DNA from: JBMOGA01 sp049318625
GTDB lineage: Bacteria > Pseudomonadota > Alphaproteobacteria > Rhizobiales > Hyphomicrobiaceae
Assembly: GCA_049318625.1 (NCBI GenBank)
Contig: JBMOGA010000109.1
Span: forward strand, 1-8,154
Length of the DNA stretch: 8,154 bases
Reading direction: 5' to 3'
The notes under the pieces are model-generated. The model worked only from the letters and a program-made list of their open reading frames with translations. It was not told where the DNA came from and ran no database searches. Positions 1 through 6,968 of this stretch are shown here, in pieces. The translations under genes and the position numbers were made by a program. Position 1 is the stretch's first letter, and the number at the start of each line of letters is the position of its first letter.

Positions 1-291
1 CCTCAACCGAGGATACGGGGCTACCGAAGACCCAAGTTCAACAACCTGCTAGTTGACGCCCTGATGCCGGGCGAGACAGTCATGGATCTCGATAAGCCGG
101 GCTTCGGCGACCAAGTGGCCGGAAAATTGGGCGGCATGGCCGCTCCGGCCAGAGCGATCCGCCCTCACAGACGAAGCATCGCCAAGAACTTTGAAAGATT
201 GCAGGAAATCGGCAACAGGCCAGATCATGGGATGATGGCAGCGGCCAGCCCGCTGCTGAGTTCAGCCGAGGATTTTTATGTGCAGTGCTAG
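1..291 (+). CDS. Unrecognised open frame, 5' end outside window
   Basis: The frame is open from the first base and ends at the TAG at 289-291. The first internal ATG is at 64, giving 75 codons. The visible residues include GYRRPKFNNLLVDALMPGE near the left edge and RRSIAKNFERLQEIGNRPDH further on. I recognise no family, signal peptide or membrane segment. The last 14 bases overlap the start of the M15 peptidase gene, and the ribosome-binding site of that gene (GAGGA at 268-272) lies inside this frame. In DNA of this GC content a chance open frame of this length is common, so it may be non-coding or a gene remnant. I list it only because it is the one long open reading stretch in the first 277 bases. 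Confidence 0.2.
   Translation, partial: PQPRIRGYRRPKFNNLLVDALMPGETVMDLDKPGFGDQVAGKLGGMAAPARAIRPHRRSIAKNFERLQEIGNRPDHGMMAAASPLLSSAEDFYVQC
266..272 (+). promoter_or_regulatory. Ribosome-binding site of the M15 peptidase gene
   Basis: The sequence CCGAGGA ends five bases before the ATG at 278. This spacing supports that ATG over internal starts, and the ATG at 278 also gives a complete signal peptide. Confidence 0.6.
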
Positions 292-1129
292 GATCGTTGA
301 CACCACCCGCGAATACCCATCACGGCATTGGCGTCTAGCCGGTCTAGCTCTCGCAATCGCGCTGGCAATCTGCCCTGGATCACCGGCCGCCGCGGCGGAT
401 GGGTACGGGGCCCCACCGCCCCAACTCGACCTCCACCTGCAACGGCTCGTGACAGCGTATCCTGCGTTCATTCGCGCTTACGACGCCAGCTACCTCCACT
501 TGGCGAACGGCACGAAGTTCCGGATCTCTGATGGCCGCACGTCGAAGTCGTTCGAGCAATTGCTCGAGGAACCAGACGTCGATGATATGTTCTATGTCGC
601 CTATCCGGCGGGTGCCGAACCGAAGCCGCCCGCCCAGAACGTCGACCCTGGCCGCGTCCGCTACGAGCCATTGTTCGTCGCCATGTACGGGGACTGTAAT
701 CGCGGAGAGGTAACGAAGCACCTCCGCAGCATTCGTTGGCTGCCACGTCATGGCGGCGGTACAATCGTCGTCACAACCGTCAATGGCGTGGACCAAGCGC
801 TCCAGCGCGTATCCGATGAACTCGAGCAGTTGCCGCACGACCTCGTGAAGCATCTGAACCCGTCGGCGGGCACCTATGCCTGTCGTCCCATTGCCGGGTC
901 ACGGGCGCGATCCATGCACGCTTACGGCGCCGCGATCGATCTCAACACGAGGTTTGCCCATTATTGGCGCTGGTCAGGTGGGCCCGGCCGTTGGCGCAAC
1001 CTGTACCCCACGAAGATTATCCACATCTTTGAGAAGCATGGCTTCATCTGGGGTGGTCACTGGTATCATTTCGACACCATGCACTTCGAGTACAGGCCCG
1101 AGCTGCTGCCTCAACCCAAGTCGCGCTAG
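278..1129 (+). CDS. Exported M15-family zinc metallopeptidase (D-Ala-D-Ala carboxypeptidase-like)
   Basis: The 283-residue protein is predicted to be an exported zinc peptidase acting on peptidoglycan peptides. Seen: a basic start (RHWR, residues 17-20 basic at both ends), a hydrophobic core LAGLALAIALA (20-30) and an AAAA-D cleavage-like site near residue 40, so a Sec signal peptide. Near the C-terminus are the M15 signatures SMHAYGAAIDLN (212-223) and GGHWYHFDTMHFEYRPEL (259-276). By family knowledge the zinc ligands are His214, Asp221 and His269, with Asp266, three residues before the last ligand, in the position of the catalytic acid. The middle of the protein (residues 60-210: DMFYVAYPAG, LFVAMYGDC, RPIAGSRARS) also fits full-length bacterial members of this group, so the gene looks intact. 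It stands alone and converges on the sigma-factor operon; I see no strong hairpin terminator in 1130-1221. The substrate (D-Ala-D-Ala or L-Ala-D-Glu bonds) cannot be decided from sequence. Confidence 0.92.
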   Translation: MCSARIVDTTREYPSRHWRLAGLALAIALAICPGSPAAAADGYGAPPPQLDLHLQRLVTAYPAFIRAYDASYLHLANGTKFRISDGRTSKSFEQLLEEPDVDDMFYVAYPAGAEPKPPAQNVDPGRVRYEPLFVAMYGDCNRGEVTKHLRSIRWLPRHGGGTIVVTTVNGVDQALQRVSDELEQLPHDLVKHLNPSAGTYACRPIAGSRARSMHAYGAAIDLNTRFAHYWRWSGGPGRWRNLYPTKIIHIFEKHGFIWGGHWYHFDTMHFEYRPELLPQPKSR

Positions 1130-1221
1130 AGGTGCCCAACGATGGGACGCTTTGCACTCGCAGTCGCCCGTGTTTTCGGCAGCGTTAGATGATCTGCCAG
1201 TAGCTGCATTTCACGACCCAG

Positions 1222-2460
1222 TCAGTGGGCGGGCACAGCCGATAGCAAGAACGATCGAACCGCCCGGTCCTCGGTGAGACCGGCAGCGGTCTCGAAGGCG
1301 CGACGTGCCTCGTCGTCGCGCTTGAGCCGCTGCAGAGCGTATCCACGCGCGGCCCAGTAGGGCTGGTAGTCGCGCATGCTCTCCAGCAAGTCATCCAACA
1401 TCGCGAGAGCGCGACGGGCTTCACCGGCCTCGGCCAAGACCGCGGCATAGGCGACGCGAATTCCGGCTGTCGGCGAGACGGAGATGAGCAACCCATAGAG
1501 CTGCAGCAGTGCCTTCCAATTTTCGTGTCCTCTGACGAGGCGCTCGACATGCACCGACGGGATCGCGGCCTCCAGCTGGAAGCGCCCGAGCTCGCCAAAC
1601 TTCGCTGCCTCGGCGAGGAGCGTCTCGGCCTCTCCGATCATCGGCCGCGACCACAGACGGGTATCCTGATGGTGGAGAGGAACGTAGGCGCCTTCGGACG
1701 TCCGCCGGGCGGGTCGACGCGCCTCGCAATAGAGCATGAGCGCCAGCAGGCCCTTCGGCTCTGGGCTTGCAGAACTGAGGGCTGCCAGCGCGCGGGCAAG
1801 CCATAGCGCTTCCTCGGTGAGACCCTTGCGCTTCAGATCGGCCCCGAGAACGTCCTCCCACCCCGTACCGTAAGCCGCATAGATGGCGGTGAGCACCGCT
1901 TCGAGGCGAGCTGGCAAGGCCGTTCCTTCGGGCACCTCGAAGGCGATTCCTGCATCACGTATCTTGGACTTGGCGCGCACGAGGCGCTGACCCATGGCGG
2001 CCGGCGACACTAGAAACGCCGCGGCTATGTGGTTAGCTTCCAGACCAAGAACGGTTTGCAGCATGAGCGGCGCCTGGATGCCGGGATCGATGGCCGGGTG
2101 AGTGCAGACGAACAGCAGCTTGAGCCGCTCGTCCGGAAACGGTGCCTTACCCGTCATATCGGCGGCCTCCGCGGCGATGTTCTCGAGTGTTAATGCGGCT
2201 AGGGCCTTGACCTGCTCGTGCCGCCGGCCGTGATCGAGCCGGTGGCGGGCCGTGGTCAGAAGCCAGGCTTCGGGACGGTCCGGAATGCAGCGAACTGGCC
2301 AATTCTCGAGCGCACTGCGGAAAGCATCGGCCAACGCGTCCTCGGCCGCGGCTACGTCGCGTGTGCGTGTGGCGAGGATGGCGATCAACCGGCCATAGGA
2401 GGTCCGCGCCGCTTGCTCGGCGGCGCGGTGCGCTTCGGACAACGTGCCGGCCAGCTTCAT
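1222..2460 (-). CDS. ECF-type RNA polymerase sigma factor with C-terminal DUF6596/TPR extension (ECF42-like)
   Basis: The 412-residue protein is an extracytoplasmic-function sigma factor that would direct RNA polymerase to a small set of promoters. Seen: a sigma region 2 at about residues 20-85 (AAEDALADAFRSALENWP, DRPEAWLLTTARHRLDH) and a region 4 at about 118-173 (HPAIDPGIQAPLMLQTVLGL, then VSPAAMGQRLVRAKSKIRDAGI). These are followed by a long helical extension with the usual motifs of this group: AIYAAYGTGW, GLLALMLYCEARRPAR, QLEAAIPSVHVER (about 296-308), then TPR-like helices at 320-395. At 412 residues it is twice the length of a minimal ECF factor and typical of the ECF42 group. No anti-sigma gene is beside it; in this group the extension is thought to replace that control. 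Its ATG overlaps the stop of the YCII gene as ATGA and no good ribosome-binding site precedes it, so translation is probably coupled. Confidence 0.94.
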   Translation of the reverse strand: MKLAGTLSEAHRAAEQAARTSYGRLIAILATRTRDVAAAEDALADAFRSALENWPVRCIPDRPEAWLLTTARHRLDHGRRHEQVKALAALTLENIAAEAADMTGKAPFPDERLKLLFVCTHPAIDPGIQAPLMLQTVLGLEANHIAAAFLVSPAAMGQRLVRAKSKIRDAGIAFEVPEGTALPARLEAVLTAIYAAYGTGWEDVLGADLKRKGLTEEALWLARALAALSSASPEPKGLLALMLYCEARRPARRTSEGAYVPLHHQDTRLWSRPMIGEAETLLAEAAKFGELGRFQLEAAIPSVHVERLVRGHENWKALLQLYGLLISVSPTAGIRVAYAAVLAEAGEARRALAMLDDLLESMRDYQPYWAARGYALQRLKRDDEARRAFETAAGLTEDRAVRSFLLSAVPAH

Positions 2461-2813
2461 GACATCGGCGGCAGGACGGGACGCACTTCGGTCGAGGCGT
2501 CAGCTGACGAGGGGCTGCGGGCTGCCCATTCGAGCGCCGCATCAAGGTTTCCAACCTCGATTATAACGTAGCCGCCGAGTTGCTCTTTGGTGTCGGGGTG
2601 CGGGCCATCCTGCACTTGGCGAACACCATTGCGCACGCGCACGGTCGTGCCGGTGTGCGGCGGCTGCAGACCGTTACCGCTGATTATGACCCCGGCCTCC
2701 CGGAGCGCCCCGATATAGGAGCTCCAGGCGCCCCAATAGGGTCCGGCCTTGGCGGGGTCGTTGCGCTCGGCGAGCTTGACCGGAGTTTCGTTGAATACCA
2801 ACATGTACTGCAT
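2457..2813 (-). CDS. YCII-related (DGPF-domain) protein
   Basis: The 118-residue protein has the YCII/DGPF fold, a small ferredoxin-like domain whose biochemical role is not settled. Seen: the N-terminal strand MQYMLVFNET, then a central signature QDGPHPDTKEQLGGYVIIEV (68-87), then NLDAALEWAARSP and TEVRPVLP at the end. The motif reads DGPH rather than DGPF here (residues 69-72). The start is firm: AGGAG at 2824-2820 lies six bases before the ATG. It is the first gene of a two-gene operon with the sigma factor, the stop and start sharing ATGA. DGPF genes are the standard neighbours of ECF42-type sigma factors and are believed to be their main targets, so autoregulation of this operon is likely but is inferred. 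Confidence 0.94.
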   Translation of the reverse strand: MQYMLVFNETPVKLAERNDPAKAGPYWGAWSSYIGALREAGVIISGNGLQPPHTGTTVRVRNGVRQVQDGPHPDTKEQLGGYVIIEVGNLDAALEWAARSPSSADASTEVRPVLPPMS

Positions 2814-2819
2814 GGGGCA

Positions 2820-2824
2820 CTCCT
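2820..2824 (-). promoter_or_regulatory. Ribosome-binding site of the YCII gene
   Basis: Read on the minus strand the sequence is AGGAG, six bases before the ATG at 2813. This is the strongest Shine-Dalgarno match I found in the window, and it would serve both genes of the operon through translational coupling. Confidence 0.75.
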
Positions 2825-2864
2825 GATTGCTATGGGCTTCGACGTGTCGACGGGCGCAAAACGG

Positions 2865-2907
2865 CCTGTCGAACCTATGAGCCGCGAGCCTGCCGCTATT
2901 CGACAGG
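2865..2907. repeat. Inverted repeat upstream of the YCII-sigma operon, each arm containing TGTCGA
   Basis: The arms CCTGTCGAA (2865-2873) and TTCGACAGG (2899-2907) are perfect 9-bp inverted copies separated by 25 bases. Each strand therefore carries TGTCGA. From memory, TGTCGA is the -35 element reported for ECF42-type promoters. On the minus strand the hexamer at 2905-2900 faces the operon about 87 bases before the YCII ATG. A matching -10 element (CGAC or CGTC) at the usual spacing is not present; the nearest likeness is CGGC after 15 bases. A further TGTCGA lies on the plus strand at 2845-2850. This may be a promoter, an operator, or both; the role is inference. Confidence 0.45.
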
Positions 2908-2976
2908 GCGATCGAGAATTTTTCTGGTCCCCACGACTCTTCAAGCCGGCACCTGCGGCAGACTTATTCAGGCCTG

Positions 2977-2995
2977 CACGAACGCAGCGTTCGTG
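2977..2995. repeat. Perfect 8-bp palindrome with 3-base centre (hairpin or operator)
   Basis: The sequence CACGAACG, CAG, CGTTCGTG forms a perfect hairpin of 8-bp arms around three bases. No T-run follows on either strand, so it is not a typical intrinsic terminator. It lies about 165 bases upstream of the YCII start. A dimeric repressor site is the simplest alternative, but there is no regulator gene next to it. Confidence 0.4.
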
Positions 2996-3383
2996 ACGAC
3001 TGAGCCAAGTATGGCTTTGCAACGACAATCACGACGCTTTGGCGATCATCGTAGTTGTCGTCGCGCAAAGGTAAACAATCTCGATCAGGGTCACGTCCAC
3101 CCGTCGGCGTGCATGCCGTCCACTCCCGCTGTCGACCCGGTCGCGATCTTCAACGGCAAGGACTGTGAACGACGACGCGATAGGTCCAAGACGACCGTCG
3201 TCCCAAAGGAAGCCCTGGGCCGAGAGCGGGAATCCACCGACGGGTCCAGCGTGGGTTTGGACCGCCAGCTGATTGAGGGTAGAGCGGAACCTGCGAGCCA
3301 TGGTGTTAGACTCGCATTGCTCGGAATAGATTTGACAAGTAGGCTCAGCCGAACATCGGGAGGATCGCAAGTCGTCATCCCCT
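2996..3383. other. Stretch without a recognisable gene
   Basis: Several open frames overlap here on both strands. One on the minus strand from an ATG at 3301 to a stop at 3029 would encode about 90 residues starting MARRFRSTLNQLAVQTHAG. A plus-strand frame from 2993 runs on to 3634. None has a convincing ribosome-binding site or a family I recognise. The stretch is probably intergenic DNA or decayed coding sequence, since the piece immediately to its right is a gene remnant. Confidence 0.4.
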
Positions 3384-3526
3384 GTCAGGCGGGCAGATTT
3401 CCTGATGGCGCTCGCCTATGCCACGGATCTGGCCACTGGCCATTCACGCGACTTCGCGTTGCGGTCCTGTGTCTGGACATAAGGATTGCCAATGCGGTGG
3501 GCCCCGACGACGAGATTCTCGTCGTG
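3384..3526 (+). pseudogene. Frameshifted remnant of an HD-domain (HD-GYP/HDOD-like) regulator
   Basis: The frame starting at 3384 reads VRRADFLMALAYATDLATG (ATG at 3405) and then HSRDFALRSCV before hitting TAA at 3480-3482. The next frame continues with LDIRIANAVGPDDEILVV (ending near 3526). Adding a single base after 3473 (GTGTC|TGG to GTGTCCTGG) joins the two as ALRSCVLDIRIANAVGPDDE. The joined text resembles the conserved start of HD-type phosphohydrolase regulators, of the form ALsyAlDLteGqp..HalRsCl.gmriA. Past 3526 no frame continues the family, including the catalytic His-Asp region. I infer a decayed 5' fragment with at least one frameshift. It ends just before the convergent membrane hydrolase gene. 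The identification rests on about 40 residues. Confidence 0.45.
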
Positions 3527-3618
3527 CGATGGCGCGCGCATTGCCCTCTGGCACGTGGCGTGGACGGGTCGTGCCACTCTCCGCTGGAGCATTCTATTGT
3601 GCCAGCCCCCACCTTGGG

Positions 3619-6600
3619 TCAGCCCGTTGGGTGAGCGGCCTCTATGGCCTGCGCCTTCTGTCCCGGAGCAACAGCCAGCGGCGCTCCGTTGGCCAACGCC
3701 TCGGCGGGAAGCTTGAACTTCCCTCTTCGCGTCGCCATGACCTTGGTGTTCCAATAGTCCTCGAAGCGATTGAGACGCAACCTCGCTTGATAGCCCGCGA
3801 TTTTCTTCAGATCGCTGTCCGACAAAAGGCTATTCTTCTGGAGCTTTTCGACTTGCCCGGCAATGAGATCGTGGCGCTTGTGGAGTTCATCGTTCAAATT
3901 GAACAGGGCCTGTGGCGCGTAAAGCGGCAGCGAATCGACCATGCGATTGAAGACCGTATCCGAGATGATCGCATGCTGCGGCATCTTCCGCGGGCGGTAT
4001 TCGTACAAGTGGCTGAACCACTGCGAGATCTGGCCGAGCGGATCGGGATCGACGATGTGCGGGTTGTCGTCCTGACGCTCCCAGTACTCGGCTTTATCGG
4101 CCTTCCACGCCTTGAGATAGAGGCCCCAGCTCTCGTCTTCGCCAGCCTGAGCCGCGCTCTGGGTGTAGCCGCTGCTGATCCGGCTGAGTAGGAAATCCAG
4201 CGTGATGTCGGACAGCCGGTCCGTCGCCCAGCCGCCACCGATATTGGCGTGATCGCCGGCAAACCATACCTCGACAATGCGCTCCGGCCGGTTCGGATCC
4301 GGATCCATCAGCGTCGGCTCGAAGCTGTCGCGCTGCTCGTCGAGCGCCACCATGTGGTAGGCCTGCTGCACGTTTTCCGGCACCGACAGATCTTTGCCCA
4401 AGTTGAGCTGCTGGAAGTTGATCCCGGCGATCGTCTTGGCGATGCCGAAGGAACCAACCGTGTCCCAGCAGCCAAGCACGTCGATGGCGACCGACTGCTT
4501 GGCTTTCGAGGCCCAAAGCGTGCGGTGCTTGCCGAAGAGCTTGATCGTCCACACAGAGCGTGGCGCACCGCGCGCGTCGATGGCCCTCGCTAGCAGACGC
4601 GCAATCGCCGCGCCGCGGCTGAAGCCGACAATGACGACGCGATCTCCCGTCTGATAGACGCGCACGAGGTCCAGATAGACTCTTTCGACCACATCACCCG
4701 CGCCCGCACCCATCGCCAGGCCGAGAACCTGCAGGATGGGATCGTTGTCGTACTTGTTGCCGACGCCGGCATAATAGAAGGCGATCTGCTGCGCGTCGCC
4801 GTTCTTGTAACGCTTGCACAGCGAGGCATCGAACAACTCGCCGGGCTCGAACACGCCGGCACTATCCGCCTTGAGCATGCGGAACAGCTTGTAGACATTC
4901 GTGGTGGCGGCAAAGCCCTTCTCGACCATGTCGGGCGTGTTGCTCGTGCCGTCGAGACAGATGACGATGTTCTTGCGCTTGCGTTCGGTCCAGGCGGCTG
5001 AATTGCGCAGCAGCGAGTAGACGAGCGGCAGGCCGATCAGAATCATCTCCCACTTGAAGATCCAGCCGCTGATCCCGCTCGTGAACACGCCCCAGACCGA
5101 CGTTGCAGTGTCCTTCGACGGGGAGGCCGTGCCTTGCGCAGGAGCTGCCGGCGCCAGGGCCGGCGTCTTCGTGCCGGCTTCGCGGACGAGGCGGAACCCG
5201 GAGTTCTCACTGGTCGACAGGGTTGGGACGTCGAACCGAAGATCCGTGGCCTGGTCGCTGATGCCGCCCCCCATCACCTCCTGAAAATCGCCATCGTTGG
5301 TGCACCCCGGCGAGGGCGTGCCGTCCGCTCCCCGGCATTTGTCGATCCACTCCCGCACGTTGCCATGCATGTCGAAGAGGCCATGTCCGTTGGGCTTCTT
5401 CAGGCCGACATGCCGTGCCCCGTCCGCACTCGGAAAGAACCATGCGTACTCGGACAGAGAGGCGATATCGGTCCCGTGCGACCAACCCCGATCGAACGGG
5501 GCACCGGCGCGGGCGGCATATTCCCATTCGATCGGAGAGGGCAACCTGTAGGCGGCACCTGTCTGCTTGCTGAGCCATGCGGCATAGGACTTGGCTGCCG
5601 CGAAAGAGACCTGGATCGGCAACCGGCTCGCGTGCTCGCCCGGGCGCGGCACCGACGGACAGGCCGACGGATCGCTCTTGGTGCACGCATCCCACTCCTC
5701 GTGCGTCACCTCGAACATCGACATGTAGAGTGGGACCTTGACGAGCTTCATCTGATCGCGCCGTTCGGCCGCTGCCTTCTGGCGCATTTCGATGACCCAT
5801 TGCGGTGGCGAACCTTCCCGTGGATCGCGTGGCACGACGGGCGGAGCGGCGTCGGCCGGCACGGGCGGATAGGGTTGTGCGAGAAGCACGAGCCCGGGAC
5901 AGGACTCACAATCGCGCCATCCGGCGGTGGCTTTGCCGGCTTTTCGCTCGGCGGCTTCATTTGCAGCCTGCCCGGTATCGTCCGCCCGGAAAGGCGCCCA
6001 GTAGGCATAAAGCATGAAACCGGTAAGCGTGAGGAGACCGATCAGCGACCAGTTCCAAAGCTGGGCAGGAAAGCGGCTGGCGCTGGTTGAATGCCGGCGG
6101 AGCCGGTAGGCCAGCAGCAGCACGGCCATCTGCGCAAGCAGGAAGACGAGGAGCTGACCGGAGCCGGGCATTGGCTTCGCACTGCCGGCGAGGCTTGGAA
6201 ACAGTCCGGATGCGTCGATCGCCAGCAGGATAGCGTACGACGACAGGAACCAGACTAGGAACTGGCGACGATAGATCAGGCCGGCGAGACCAGGAATCAG
6301 CGAATAGAGCGCCAGCGTCCAGCCGGTGCCGACGACGCTCGTCACGATGTTCTCGAAATCGTCGGCGAGTTGCTCAAGATAGACTTTCAGGAGCGGCCGC
6401 AGGACCTCGGTGACGAACACCCAAGGACTGTGGCCGATGTCCTTCCAGAGCTGGTTCGCGCGGGCCGGATCGAATTGGCCGATCCCGGCTATGATGTCCG
6501 CCGCCTTCGGATTGGGCACTCCGAGTCCGAGCCGTTGGGCAAGCTTGGCGTGCTCCGACGGCAACGCGTAGATCACGAAGAGAAAGATCGTGAGCAGCAG

Positions 6601-6669
6601 CAGCAGCAGCGGGGCAATCACGGAGCCCTTGCGGATGGCGAGCGTCACAGCCCCCGAAGGCTTCGGCAT
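3619..6669 (-). CDS. Six-TM membrane protein fusing a SUMF1/FGE-like domain to a DUF2235 (Tle1-like) hydrolase
   Basis: Counted from the ATG at 6669 the protein has 1016 residues. Seen: membrane segments at about 17-37, 108-133, 137-153, 171-188 and 205-224. A SUMF1/formylglycine-generating-enzyme-like domain follows at about 250-497 (RDCESCPGLVLL, EVTHEEW 320-326, RLPSPIEWEYAARAG 375-389, GLFDMHGNVREW 430-441, GFRLVRE 491-497). An Ala/Pro/Thr-rich linker leads to a sixth segment at about 532-554. The DUF2235 domain starts at 565 (CLDGTSN 571-577), with the nucleophile elbow GFSRG (Ser684), CWDTVG (Asp736) and GDHANIGGG (His807). By family knowledge DUF2235 contains Tle1-type phospholipases, so lipid hydrolysis is likely but unproven. 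The SUMF1-like domain lacks the catalytic cysteine pair. A TTG at 6720 would add 17 residues, directly after an in-frame TAA; neither start has a good ribosome-binding site. No T6SS, immunity or sulfatase gene is nearby. Confidence 0.92.
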   Translation of the reverse strand: MPKPSGAVTLAIRKGSVIAPLLLLLLTIFLFVIYALPSEHAKLAQRLGLGVPNPKAADIIAGIGQFDPARANQLWKDIGHSPWVFVTEVLRPLLKVYLEQLADDFENIVTSVVGTGWTLALYSLIPGLAGLIYRRQFLVWFLSSYAILLAIDASGLFPSLAGSAKPMPGSGQLLVFLLAQMAVLLLAYRLRRHSTSASRFPAQLWNWSLIGLLTLTGFMLYAYWAPFRADDTGQAANEAAERKAGKATAGWRDCESCPGLVLLAQPYPPVPADAAPPVVPRDPREGSPPQWVIEMRQKAAAERRDQMKLVKVPLYMSMFEVTHEEWDACTKSDPSACPSVPRPGEHASRLPIQVSFAAAKSYAAWLSKQTGAAYRLPSPIEWEYAARAGAPFDRGWSHGTDIASLSEYAWFFPSADGARHVGLKKPNGHGLFDMHGNVREWIDKCRGADGTPSPGCTNDGDFQEVMGGGISDQATDLRFDVPTLSTSENSGFRLVREAGTKTPALAPAAPAQGTASPSKDTATSVWGVFTSGISGWIFKWEMILIGLPLVYSLLRNSAAWTERKRKNIVICLDGTSNTPDMVEKGFAATTNVYKLFRMLKADSAGVFEPGELFDASLCKRYKNGDAQQIAFYYAGVGNKYDNDPILQVLGLAMGAGAGDVVERVYLDLVRVYQTGDRVVIVGFSRGAAIARLLARAIDARGAPRSVWTIKLFGKHRTLWASKAKQSVAIDVLGCWDTVGSFGIAKTIAGINFQQLNLGKDLSVPENVQQAYHMVALDEQRDSFEPTLMDPDPNRPERIVEVWFAGDHANIGGGWATDRLSDITLDFLLSRISSGYTQSAAQAGEDESWGLYLKAWKADKAEYWERQDDNPHIVDPDPLGQISQWFSHLYEYRPRKMPQHAIISDTVFNRMVDSLPLYAPQALFNLNDELHKRHDLIAGQVEKLQKNSLLSDSDLKKIAGYQARLRLNRFEDYWNTKVMATRRGKFKLPAEALANGAPLAVAPGQKAQAIEAAHPTG

Positions 6670-6720
6670 TTCGCTACTAATACCCAACTCCCGACGCCTG
6701 CCAGACTTGACCGAGAGCAA

Positions 6721-6968
6721 GTCTTAGTCGACCGCCCCCCCCAGCAATTATGTGTTTGTCATTGTCTTGGGCTCTGATGTTGCATAATGCTCAAGGAGTG
6801 TGGTAATTCTGGCACACGCTTGAATTCGTGGCTTGGGCGTCAGGGATCGCAGGCATCAGCGCGGGGTCGGGCTCCCGCGGGTCTCGCTTTGTCGCGCCTC
6901 AGAAGCCACCAAAGCCGTCAGCGTCGTGGCCGGGCCGCATGCCGCCAATTGCCGGACCCTGCACGGTA
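6721..6968. other. Gap between the TonB fragment and the membrane hydrolase gene
   Basis: I see no gene in these 248 bases. The DNA is locally AT-richer around 6743-6830 than the flanking coding DNA. CATAAT occurs on both strands (minus 6752-6747, plus 6783-6788), so a promoter for the minus-strand hydrolase gene may lie here. No matching -35 hexamer is present at 16-18 bases from the minus-strand CATAAT. Both flanking coding stretches read on the minus strand. Confidence 0.4.

Noticed and set aside
2993..3634. A 213-codon plus-strand open frame as an intact gene
   Set aside because: No ribosome-binding site and no recognisable family over the whole length. Only the short piece LDIRIANAVGPDDE makes sense, as part of the frameshifted HD remnant.
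3418..4191. A 257-codon plus-strand open frame
   Set aside because: Most of it is antisense to the DUF2235 domain. Its first part overlaps the HD remnant in a different frame, with no motif of its own.
5101..6000. Diversity-generating retroelement target in the SUMF1-like domain
   Set aside because: Some such targets use this fold, but there is no reverse transcriptase and no template repeat in the window.
5134..6090. A 318-codon plus-strand open frame
   Set aside because: It lies wholly antisense to the membrane hydrolase gene, whose domains are clear, and its translation is Arg/Gly/Pro-rich with no family motif. It is a shadow of GC-rich coding DNA.
6813..6828. Sigma-54 promoter-like TGGCACACGCTTGAA on the plus strand
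   Set aside because: The spacing between TGGCAC and TTG is one base short and the essential GC of the -12 element is absent. No plus-strand gene follows.
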